DNA from: Paracoccaceae bacterium
GTDB lineage: Bacteria; Pseudomonadota; Alphaproteobacteria; Rhodobacterales; Rhodobacteraceae
Direction of reading: 5' to 3'
Assembly: GCA_028285485.1 (NCBI GenBank)
Contig: JANQPC010000038.1
Coordinates: forward strand, 1-36,111
DNA: 36,111 nucleotides
Shown: positions 1 to 6,274 of the stretch, piece by piece
Numbering within the stretch: the stretch's first letter is position 1
Layout of the letters: each line of letters starts with the position of its first letter
Notes under the pieces: model-generated
Seen by the model: only the letters and a program-made list of their open reading frames with translations
Databases searched by the model: none
Told to the model about the DNA's origin: nothing
Position numbers and translations under genes: made by a program

Positions 1-968
1 CGCCCATCGATTTTGCCGAGATCTCGGCGGCGGAGATCTGGCAAACCCCGCCGCCCCGGGTGCGCGCGCCCGCTGCGCAGGGCAGCGAAGAGATCTACAT
101 TGCGTCGATTGACCCTGCCGTGCGCGTCAACGATGCCTTCGCGCTGACGCCCGTTTCGCTTGATCCCTCGCTGCAAACGCGGCCCACACCGCTCCCCGCC
201 CCCGGTCAGGTGTTCGATCTCGATGAACGCGGGCTTGTGCGGGCCACGCCGGATGGCGCGCTGTCACCCGACGGGATCATCGTGTTCGCGGGCCAGCCAC
301 CGCTCGTGCCGCCCGAGCGGCCCGAAACCGCCGTGCCCGATACCGCCGATGCGATTGCAGAGGCGCTTGCGGGCCCGCGCCCCGCCGCGCGGCCCGAGGA
401 TCTGATCGAACAGGCCGAGCGGCTTCAGCTTGGTGGCCGCACGCGGGAAGAACTGGCCGCGCTCACACCCTCTGACAGGCCGCAATCGGCGCAGGAGGCC
501 GCGCTGGTCGGCGCGCCCACCTCGCCAAGCGAACAAGCCATCGCCGCATCGCCCACGCCAAACCTGCGCCCGGGCGATTTTGCCGCGCGCGTGGCCGCGA
601 TCCGCACGCGCGAGGCAGAAACCCGGCAAGCGGCTGCGGCAGCCGCCGAAGCCGCAGCGGAGGCCGCCGCCGAAGAGCCGCAAGCGGTGGCCGCCGTCGC
701 GCCAGCGCAACCGCAGATCCCAAGCTCGGCCTCCGTGGCCCGGCAGGCCACGCTGGAAGATGCGATCAACCTGCGCCGGCTGAATCTCATCGGCGTTTAT
801 GGGTCAGACACCGATCGGCGCGCGCTGATCCGCCTGCCCTCGGGCCGTTTCGTGAAGGTGAAGGTGGGCGATCGGGTGGATGGCGGCCAGGTGGCCGCCA
901 TCGGAGACGGGCAGCTCAGCTACATCAAGGGCGGGCGGAACCACACGCTTACGGTGCCGAGCGGTTAG
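1..968 (+). CDS. C-terminal part of a Pro/Ala-rich protein with a small beta-rich C-terminal domain (5' end outside window)
   Basis: The frame is open from base 3 without a stop, so the gene starts upstream of the window; about 321 codons are visible. Most of the visible part is low complexity: Pro/Ala/Arg-rich, with an Ala/Glu-rich stretch (bases about 610-690) likely to be an extended or helical linker. The last 75 residues are different and ordered: a segment of the type LxRLNLIGVYG, then a strand-rich part with RLPSGRFVKVKVGDRVDGG and GDGQLSYIKGGRNHTL. That short beta-rich tail resembles the small C-terminal domains of PilP/GspC-like envelope proteins, but this is only a pattern-level resemblance. 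Similar Rhodobacteraceae proteins are often mislabelled 'translation initiation factor 2' because of the linker. Function is unknown. Confidence 0.75.
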   Translation, partial: PIDFAEISAAEIWQTPPPRVRAPAAQGSEEIYIASIDPAVRVNDAFALTPVSLDPSLQTRPTPLPAPGQVFDLDERGLVRATPDGALSPDGIIVFAGQPPLVPPERPETAVPDTADAIAEALAGPRPAARPEDLIEQAERLQLGGRTREELAALTPSDRPQSAQEAALVGAPTSPSEQAIAASPTPNLRPGDFAARVAAIRTREAETRQAAAAAAEAAAEAAAEEPQAVAAVAPAQPQIPSSASVARQATLEDAINLRRLNLIGVYGSDTDRRALIRLPSGRFVKVKVGDRVDGGQVAAIGDGQLSYIKGGRNHTLTVPSG

Positions 969-1005
969 CGCGTCATGCGAAAGGGCTGACTTACGGAACG
1001 CTGCC

Positions 1006-1022
1006 TGAAATCAAAGATTTCA
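1006..1022. repeat. Small inverted repeat between convergent genes
   Basis: A perfect 7-bp inverted repeat (TGAAATC / GATTTCA, 3-base spacer) lies in the gap between the upstream Pro/Ala-rich gene and hpd, whose 3' ends converge. It could act as a weak terminator for either gene, but there is no T-run on either strand. The surrounding gap is less GC-rich than the genes. Confidence 0.35.
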
Positions 1023-1076
1023 ACGCGTTGAGAAGTACGCGCTGTTTCAGCTATCTCATCAGACGCTTTAGGCGGG

Positions 1077-2180
1077 CTACTCCGCTGCCGTATCGTTCAG
1101 CACGCCGCGCGCGATCTGATCGGCCTCGATGGATTCGAAAAGCGCCTGGAAGTTGCCCTCGCCGAACCCGTCATCCCCCTTGCGCTGGATGAATTCGAAG
1201 AAGATCGGCCCGATCACCGTTTTCGAAAAGATCTGCAGCAGGATGCGGGTCTCGCCGCCATCAACCACGCCCTCGCCATCGATCAGGATGCCATGCCGCA
1301 TCATCCGGTCAATCGGCTCTTCATGGCCCGCGACCCGCTCTTTCGACAGCCCGTAATAGGTTTCCGGCGGTTTCGGCATGAAGCGGATGCCGCGTTCGGC
1401 GATCTCGTCTGTGGCGGCGTAGATATCCTTTGCGCCCACCGCGATATGCTGAATGCCCTCGCCCTTGTAGCGCTTGAGATATTCCACGATCTGCCCCGTT
1501 TCGCCCCGATCCTCGTTGATCGGAATGCGGATGCGGCCGCAGGGCGAGGTCAGCGCGCGGCTGAAGAGCCCGGTGAACTTGCCCTCGATATCGAAAAAGC
1601 GGATTTCCTTGAAGTTGAACAGATCGCCGTAAAACTTGAACCACACGTCCATATTGCCCTTGTGAACGTTGTGGGTGAGGTGATCGAGGTAGTAGAAGCC
1701 CACACCCTCGGGATGGGCGTTCGAGATCCAGTCGAATTCCTCGTTATAGGGGTTCGCCTCGTAATACTTGTCGATGAAGTAGATCAGACTGCCGCCGATC
1801 CCGATGATCGCGGGCACATCCATCGTTTTCCCGGGGCCCTCATAGGGCTTGGCACCCATGGAAACGGCATGCGCGAAGGCATGTTCGGCATCCACAACGC
1901 GCCACGCCATCGCCGGCGCGCAGGGCCCGTGTTCTTCCACGAAGGCGCGGGCATGGCTGCCCGGCTCATCGTTCAGCACATAGGTAATGTCGCCCTGCTG
2001 CCAAAGCTCGATCCGCTTTGTCTTGTGAGTGGCGGTGTGGGTGTAGCCCATCTTGCCGAAAAGCTCCCGCAGCGTATCGGGCTCGGGATGCGCGAATTCA
2101 ACGAATTCGAACCCATCCGTTCCGGCGGGGTTTTCGGCCGTGATCTTCGATTTCGGGGCGTCGTGGGGGAAGGGGCCCAT
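1077..2180 (-). CDS. hpd: 4-hydroxyphenylpyruvate dioxygenase
   Basis: Converts 4-hydroxyphenylpyruvate and O2 to homogentisate, the second step of tyrosine catabolism, in the cytoplasm. At 367 residues it has normal bacterial length. The two vicinal-oxygen-chelate halves are visible, and the iron ligands of the family fall at His167 (in LDHLTHNV), His245 (in IQHIAV) and Glu329 (in FFEFIQRKG). The start is ATG, with an AGGAGA ribosome binding site six bases upstream. It is divergent from an Lrp/AsnC regulator, the usual arrangement for a local regulator of amino-acid catabolism. No homogentisate dioxygenase or other tyrosine-pathway gene is in the window. Identification is firm. Confidence 0.97.
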   Translation of the reverse strand: MGPFPHDAPKSKITAENPAGTDGFEFVEFAHPEPDTLRELFGKMGYTHTATHKTKRIELWQQGDITYVLNDEPGSHARAFVEEHGPCAPAMAWRVVDAEHAFAHAVSMGAKPYEGPGKTMDVPAIIGIGGSLIYFIDKYYEANPYNEEFDWISNAHPEGVGFYYLDHLTHNVHKGNMDVWFKFYGDLFNFKEIRFFDIEGKFTGLFSRALTSPCGRIRIPINEDRGETGQIVEYLKRYKGEGIQHIAVGAKDIYAATDEIAERGIRFMPKPPETYYGLSKERVAGHEEPIDRMMRHGILIDGEGVVDGGETRILLQIFSKTVIGPIFFEFIQRKGDDGFGEGNFQALFESIEADQIARGVLNDTAAE

Positions 2181-2197
2181 GAGTTTCTCCTGTCAGC

Positions 2198-2224
2198 GCG
2201 CGTATTTGTGCCAAAATACCGCGC
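2198..2224. promoter_or_regulatory. Candidate operator between hpd and the Lrp-type regulator
   Basis: An imperfect palindrome with AT-rich inner arms: GCGCGTATTT on one side and AAATACCGCGC on the other, with one extra base. It ends 18 bases upstream of the hpd start, so a bound protein would lie over the hpd promoter or leader. Lrp/AsnC proteins typically bind degenerate AT-rich palindromes next to their own gene, so the neighbouring regulator is the natural candidate. Binding itself is inferred. Confidence 0.4.
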
Positions 2225-2302
2225 AAGACCTGCGCTTTCTGCGCATCGATTAGCCTATCTGAAAGGAATTGTGCGGGATAACCTCGCCAATATGCCGAAA
2301 CC

Positions 2303-2776
2303 ATGCGAGAAACCCGCATGCAAGTTGATGCAACCGATCTTCGCATGCTCACCGCGCTTCAGCGCGATGCACAGCTTACGGCGCAAGAGCTTGGCGAAAT
2401 CCTGCATCTCTCGCCCAGCCAGGCCGGCCGCCGCCGCCAGCGGTTGGAAGGCGCAGGCATCATCGAGGGCTATCGCGCGCGGCTCTCGGCCAGGGCGCTG
2501 GGGCTTGCGGTTCAGGCCTTCGTGCAGGTGCAGATGGCCACGCATGCGCCCGAGAAGGTGCGCACCTTCACGCGCATCCTGTCCACCCGCCCCGAAATCA
2601 CCAGTGCGTGGACGTTGACGGGAGAGGCCGATTATCTCCTTCGCGTCTATTGCGAAGATCTCGCTGCGCTGAATACTCTCATTCACGAGATCCTGTTGCC
2701 GCATCCCGCCGTCGCCCGTGTTCAGAGCCAGATCGTGATGGATCAGCTCAAGGCCGACGCGCCGTTGCCGACCTGA
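2303..2776 (+). CDS. Lrp/AsnC family transcriptional regulator
   Basis: A 157-residue protein with the Lrp/AsnC layout: an N-terminal winged helix-turn-helix (VDATDLRMLTALQRDAQLT, then LGEILHLSPSQAGRRRQRLE, residues about 7-55) and a C-terminal RAM/AsnC ligand-binding domain (about 70-150, with the characteristic TGEADYLLRV turn). ATG at 2303 gives 157 residues; the second ATG at 2318 would give 152 and starts nearer the conserved VDATD, so the true start is uncertain. It is divergent from hpd, which suggests that it controls hpd in response to an aromatic amino acid or product. That role is inferred from position only. Its stop codon abuts the ribosome binding site of the antiporter gene downstream. 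Confidence 0.93.
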   Translation: MRETRMQVDATDLRMLTALQRDAQLTAQELGEILHLSPSQAGRRRQRLEGAGIIEGYRARLSARALGLAVQAFVQVQMATHAPEKVRTFTRILSTRPEITSAWTLTGEADYLLRVYCEDLAALNTLIHEILLPHPAVARVQSQIVMDQLKADAPLPT

Positions 2777-2788
2777 AGGATACCTGTA

Positions 2789-4693
2789 GTGGACGGCTTT
2801 CTATATCAGGCCACGATCTACCTCGCCGCCGCCGTGATTGCGGTTCCCATCGCCGCGCGGTTGGGGCTTGGCTCGGTTCTGGGCTATCTGCTTGCGGGCA
2901 TCGCGATCGGCCCGGTGCTGGGGCTTGTGGGCTCCGAAACCCAGGATTTGCAGCACTTTGCCGAGTTTGGCGTGGTGATGATGCTGTTCCTGATCGGGCT
3001 GGAGCTTGAGCCGCGCGCCCTGTGGGATATGCGCGACCGGCTGATCGGGCTTGGCGGCTTGCAGATTGCACTCACCATCGCGGCCGTGATTTTCGGCGCC
3101 ATGGCGCTTGGCCAGCCGTTTCAAACGGCGGTGGCGCTTGGGATGATCCTCGCGCTTTCCTCCACCGCCATCGTGCTGCAAACGCTCAGCGAAAAGGGCC
3201 TGATGCAAACGGCGGGCGGGCGATCCAGCTTTTCGGTGCTGCTGTCGCAGGATATCGCGGTGATCCCGATGCTGGCGATCCTGCCGCTTCTCGCGGTGGC
3301 CATGCCCGCCACGATCAACCCGGATGGCTCGATCACCCGCGGCGCGCTTGAGGAGGATCACGGCCATCACACACTATCGCTGGTGGAAGGCCTGCCGGGC
3401 TGGGGGGTTACGGCGGTTACCATCCTCGCCGTCGCGCTTGTGATCATCTTCGGCGTCTTCGCCACCCGCCCGCTGTTTCGCTACATCCACGCCGCGCGGT
3501 TGCAGGAGATGTATACCGCGTTCGCGCTTCTCATCGTTGTGGGCATTGCCTTTCTGATGCTGCTTGTGGGCCTGTCTCCGGCGCTCGGAGCGTTCCTTGC
3601 CGGCGTGGTACTCGCCAACTCCGAATTCCGGCACCAGCTTGAAAGCGATCTGCAGCCCTTTAAGGGCCTGCTTTTGGGGCTGTTCTTCATCACCGTGGGC
3701 GCGGGGATCGATTTCCGCGTGCTCTTCAACGATCCGCTTGGGATCGTGGGGCTGACCATCGCGCTGATGGCCGCAAAGGGCGCGGTGCTTTACGGGCTGA
3801 CCTTCCTGTTCAACCTGCGCGGCCGGGATCGGTGGCTCTTCACCCTTGGCCTCGCCCAGGCCGGCGAGTTTGGCTTTGTGCTGACCTCGTTCTCGCTGCA
3901 GCAGGGCGTGCTGAGCCCGGCGCTTGGCCAAACGACGCTTCTTGTGATCAGCCTCTCGATGCTGCTCACGCCGCTCTTCTTCATCGCCTACGAACGGCTC
4001 TCGCGCCAGCTCGAGGAAGAGGTGGAGCATGTGCCCCATGATGAGATCGATGAGCAGCAGCCGGTGATCATCGCCGGGATCGGGCGGTTCGGCCAGGTCG
4101 TCAACCGCCTCGTGCAGATGGCAGGGTTCAAAACCACTGTGCTCGATAACGATCTCTCCACGATCCAGCTCATGCGGCGCTTCGGTTTCAAGGGGTTCTT
4201 CGGCGATCCCACGCGGCCAGAGTTGTTGCACGCGGCGGGGCTTTCCACCGCGCGGGTGCTCGTGGTGGCGCTCGATGACAAGAAAGCCTCGGTGCGGCTG
4301 GTGCACTACGCCCGGCGCGAACGGCCCGATCTGCATATCGTGGCGCGGGCCCATGATCGGGTGCATACCTATGAGCTCTACCGCGCCGGGGCGAATGACA
4401 TCGTGCGCGAGCTCTTCGATTCAAGCCTGCGCGCAGGCCGCTACGTGCTGGAAAACATGGGGCTGACGGAGTTCGAGGCGGCGGGGATGACCCAGTTCTT
4501 CTACAAGAAGGATCGCGAAGCGCTGCGCGATCTGGCCGATCTTTGGGATCCCGCACGCCCGGTGGCCGACAATCCGGCCTATGTGGCGCGCGCCAAAGAG
4601 CTCGACAAGGAACTTGAGACCGAGCTTGTCACCCAGCTTGATGACGGCAAGGAAGGCGATGGGGTCGATCCCCCGATCCGCCAAACGCCCTGA
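2789..4693 (+). CDS. CPA2 family cation:proton antiporter with RCK_N domain (KefB/KefC-like)
   Basis: A 634-residue inner-membrane protein. Residues about 1-400 form the Na+/H+-exchanger-type membrane domain with roughly 12 hydrophobic segments. These are followed by a cytoplasmic Rossmann TrkA-N/RCK domain from about residue 425, with the dinucleotide-binding motif GIGRFGQ. The pattern is that of glutathione-gated K+ efflux antiporters KefB/KefC and YbaL-type relatives, so K+ or Na+ exchange for H+ is expected; which ion cannot be told from sequence. It starts with GTG, preceded by AAGGA at 2776-2780, which overlaps the end of the Lrp-type gene, so the two are probably co-transcribed. The tail beyond the RCK domain (about 560-634) is charged and helical. 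No separate KefF/KefG ancillary subunit is adjacent. Confidence 0.93.
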   Translation: MDGFLYQATIYLAAAVIAVPIAARLGLGSVLGYLLAGIAIGPVLGLVGSETQDLQHFAEFGVVMMLFLIGLELEPRALWDMRDRLIGLGGLQIALTIAAVIFGAMALGQPFQTAVALGMILALSSTAIVLQTLSEKGLMQTAGGRSSFSVLLSQDIAVIPMLAILPLLAVAMPATINPDGSITRGALEEDHGHHTLSLVEGLPGWGVTAVTILAVALVIIFGVFATRPLFRYIHAARLQEMYTAFALLIVVGIAFLMLLVGLSPALGAFLAGVVLANSEFRHQLESDLQPFKGLLLGLFFITVGAGIDFRVLFNDPLGIVGLTIALMAAKGAVLYGLTFLFNLRGRDRWLFTLGLAQAGEFGFVLTSFSLQQGVLSPALGQTTLLVISLSMLLTPLFFIAYERLSRQLEEEVEHVPHDEIDEQQPVIIAGIGRFGQVVNRLVQMAGFKTTVLDNDLSTIQLMRRFGFKGFFGDPTRPELLHAAGLSTARVLVVALDDKKASVRLVHYARRERPDLHIVARAHDRVHTYELYRAGANDIVRELFDSSLRAGRYVLENMGLTEFEAAGMTQFFYKKDREALRDLADLWDPARPVADNPAYVARAKELDKELETELVTQLDDGKEGDGVDPPIRQTP

Positions 4694-4713
4694 TATGACG
4701 CCGCCGCAACGAA

Positions 4714-4739
4714 AAACGCCGCCCCGAAAGGCGGCGTTT
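4714..4739. terminator. Bidirectional hairpin terminator between antiporter and carD
   Basis: A perfect 10-bp stem (AAACGCCGCC / GGCGGCGTTT) with a 6-base loop lies between two convergent genes. The A/T ends of the stem provide short T-runs on both strands, so it can serve the antiporter on the plus strand and carD on the minus strand. Confidence 0.8.
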
Positions 4740-4777
4740 CCCACTTTGTCTGTCGGAGATGGCTCAGGCGGCAGGGC

Positions 4778-5287
4778 TCAGGCGGCGCGGCTCATCAGAA
4801 CATCGTCCACCTGGCGCTGCGCATCATGCTCGCCCGTGCCCGCAACCGCGGCCACTTCGCGGGTAAGCCGCTCCAGCGCCGCCTCGTAGAGCTGGCGCTC
4901 GGAATAGCTCTGCTCGCGCTGATCATCGGTGCGATGCAGATCGCGCACCACCTCGGCAATCGCGATCAGATCGCCGGAGTTGATCTTTTGCTCATATTCC
5001 TGCGCGCGGCGCGACCACATCGCCCGCTTCACCCGCGCCTTGCCCTTCAGCGTGGTCATCGCTTTTGAAACCACATCAGGGGAAGAGAGCGAGCGCATGC
5101 CAACATCGTTCGCCTTATGAACGGGCACGCGCAGCGTCATCTTATCCTTCTCGAAGGAAATCACGAAAAGTTCGAGCTCGATGCCTGCAATCTCCTGATT
5201 CTCGATCGACACGATCTGCCCCACCCCATGCGCGGGGTAGACAACGTAATCGTCAGGTCGGAATTCCGTCTTCTTGGGCTTGCTCAT
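4778..5287 (-). CDS. carD: CarD/CdnL family RNA polymerase-binding regulator
   Basis: A 169-residue protein of the CarD family. The N-terminal Tudor-like RNA-polymerase-interacting domain is at about residues 9-65 (VVYPAHGVGQIVSIE is diagnostic). The C-terminal all-helical DNA-contacting domain is at about 70-155, including the RAMWSRRAQEYEQKINSGDL segment. It binds the polymerase beta subunit and stabilises open complexes. In Rhodobacter sphaeroides the homologue stimulates the many promoters that lack T at position -7. ATG start with an AAGGAAG box ten bases upstream. It follows fdxA on the same strand with a gap of 273 bases that contains a terminator-like hairpin, so it probably has its own promoter. 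Identification is firm. Confidence 0.96.
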   Translation of the reverse strand: MSKPKKTEFRPDDYVVYPAHGVGQIVSIENQEIAGIELELFVISFEKDKMTLRVPVHKANDVGMRSLSSPDVVSKAMTTLKGKARVKRAMWSRRAQEYEQKINSGDLIAIAEVVRDLHRTDDQREQSYSERQLYEAALERLTREVAAVAGTGEHDAQRQVDDVLMSRAA

Positions 5288-5433
5288 ACGCAGTGCACTT
5301 CCTTGTTGTTATCCCATGGCCCGGCGACAAAAAACTTCGGCAGGGACATCTCGATCTCCCTGTCGGCCCAATTCTTTGCTGCGGTGCGCCGGCGATTTGG
5401 CGTGGCTTCCGCACGCACGCGCCCCCGGAACGC

Positions 5434-5458
5434 TTGCTATGTCACACAAACATAGCAA
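5434..5458. promoter_or_regulatory. Inverted repeat in the carD upstream region
   Basis: A 9-bp perfect inverted repeat (TTGCTATGT / ACATAGCAA, 7-base spacer) next to a run of seven A:T pairs (5457-5463), about 150 bases upstream of carD. It is strikingly AT-rich for this genome. On the minus strand the T-run precedes the stem, so it does not look like a terminator for fdxA. An operator or promoter element for carD is the better guess. Confidence 0.4.
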
Positions 5459-5497
5459 AAAAACGCGCCTATTCCTAGCCTGACGGGGCGTCTGGCG

Positions 5498-5533
5498 AAA
5501 AAAATCCATCTTTCCGGGGCGTTACCACCCCGG
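5498..5533 (-). terminator. Probable terminator of fdxA
   Basis: On the minus strand, downstream of fdxA, a CCGGGG / CCCCGG stem (5528-5533 with 5514-5519, 8-base loop) is followed about nine bases later by seven T residues (5498-5504). The T-run is a little far from the stem, so the site is moderate rather than textbook. Confidence 0.5.
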
Positions 5534-5560
5534 GGGCGCCTGTTCGGCGCGAATCGTGGG

Positions 5561-5899
5561 CTAGCCGCCCTCGCCCGCCGCCTCGGAGAAGTATTTCTCC
5601 ATCTTCCCGGGCTCGCCATCGCGTGCATCCGCTTCGGGCAGTGGATCCTTCTTGGTGATGATCACCGGCCAGTCCTCGGAATACTTGCGGTTGAACTCCA
5701 CCCATTTTTCCATGTCCGGCTCGGTATCGGGCCGGATCGCATCGGCGGGGCATTCAGGTTCGCACACCCCGCAATCGATGCATTCGTCGGGGTGGATGAC
5801 GAGCATATTCTCGCCCTCGTAGAAGCAATCCACCGGGCAGACTTCCACGCAATCGGTGTATTTGCACGCAATGCAGTTGTCCGTCACGACATAGGTCAT
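5561..5899 (-). CDS. fdxA: Seven-iron ferredoxin FdxA ([3Fe-4S][4Fe-4S])
   Basis: A 112-residue acidic ferredoxin homologous to Azotobacter ferredoxin I. The family cysteines are present: Cys9, Cys17 and Cys50 for the 3Fe-4S cluster, and Cys21, Cys40, Cys43 and Cys46 for the 4Fe-4S cluster (the [12 protein letters not shown] motif). The extra Cys12 and Cys25 match the free cysteines of the Azotobacter protein. The C-terminal extension (about 60-112) is the usual one for alphaproteobacterial FdxA. It acts as a soluble low-potential electron carrier; the partner is unknown. A GGGGA box lies seven bases before ATG. It lies between the S4 protein and carD on the same strand, a conserved neighbourhood in Rhodobacteraceae. 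Confidence 0.96.
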   Translation of the reverse strand: MTYVVTDNCIACKYTDCVEVCPVDCFYEGENMLVIHPDECIDCGVCEPECPADAIRPDTEPDMEKWVEFNRKYSEDWPVIITKKDPLPEADARDGEPGKMEKYFSEAAGEGG

Positions 5900-5998
5900 G
5901 CGCAGATCCCCAAATCTCGGTCGGGCCGTTAGCTAAAACAGGGTGGCGTGGCCTGCAAGGCAACCGCAATCAAAACCTGGGGGCTGCGACATTCAGTG

Positions 5999-6271
5999 TC
6001 AACTCAGATTGACATCTTCGTAGCAGGTTTGCGCCTCGCTGGCGGGGCCGCGCCGCTCGGGAACCCTCAGGATGCGCACCACCCGCACCTCGCGGCCCTG
6101 CACCAGCGTCAACGTATCGCCGGGGCCCACGGGCCGGGCGGGCTTTTTCACGATCCGGGCGTTCACGCGCACCTTTCCGCGCCCCACCATCTGGGCCGCC
6201 AGCGTACGGGTTTTGTAGAACCGTGCCTGCCACAGCCATTTGTCCAGGCGCGCGGTGGGGCGGGGGTCCAG
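5999..6271 (-). CDS. S4-domain RNA-binding protein (Hsp15-like), start codon unusual
   Basis: About 90 residues that form a single S4 RNA-binding domain: RLDKWLWQARFYKTRTLAAQ, then GRGKVRVN and GDTLTL, as in heat-shock protein 15 of the stalled 50S recycling system. The odd feature is the start. In this frame there is no ATG, GTG or TTG between the conserved RLDKWLW segment and the preceding stop, and that stop (6275-6277) is the stop of the helicase in the same frame. The listed start is a CTG at 6269-6271. Alternatively, a TTG at 6276-6278, overlapping the helicase TGA, would be the start if one base of the five-G run at 6262-6266 were removed. That would give a conventional 4-base coupled overlap. 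The first ATG inside the frame, at 6188-6190, would cut off half of the domain. Confidence 0.8.
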   Translation of the reverse strand: MDPRPTARLDKWLWQARFYKTRTLAAQMVGRGKVRVNARIVKKPARPVGPGDTLTLVQGREVRVVRILRVPERRGPASEAQTCYEDVNLS

Positions 6272-6274
6272 CGA

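Noticed and set aside
1293-2618. 441-codon plus-strand frame spanning hpd and the Lrp-type gene
   Set aside because: It runs antisense through hpd and out of frame through the regulator; both of those are firmly identified.
3374-4366. 330-codon open frame on the minus strand inside the antiporter gene
   Set aside because: It lies wholly antisense to a clearly conserved coding region and its translation is His/Arg/Glu-rich, which is what reversed GC-rich codons give.
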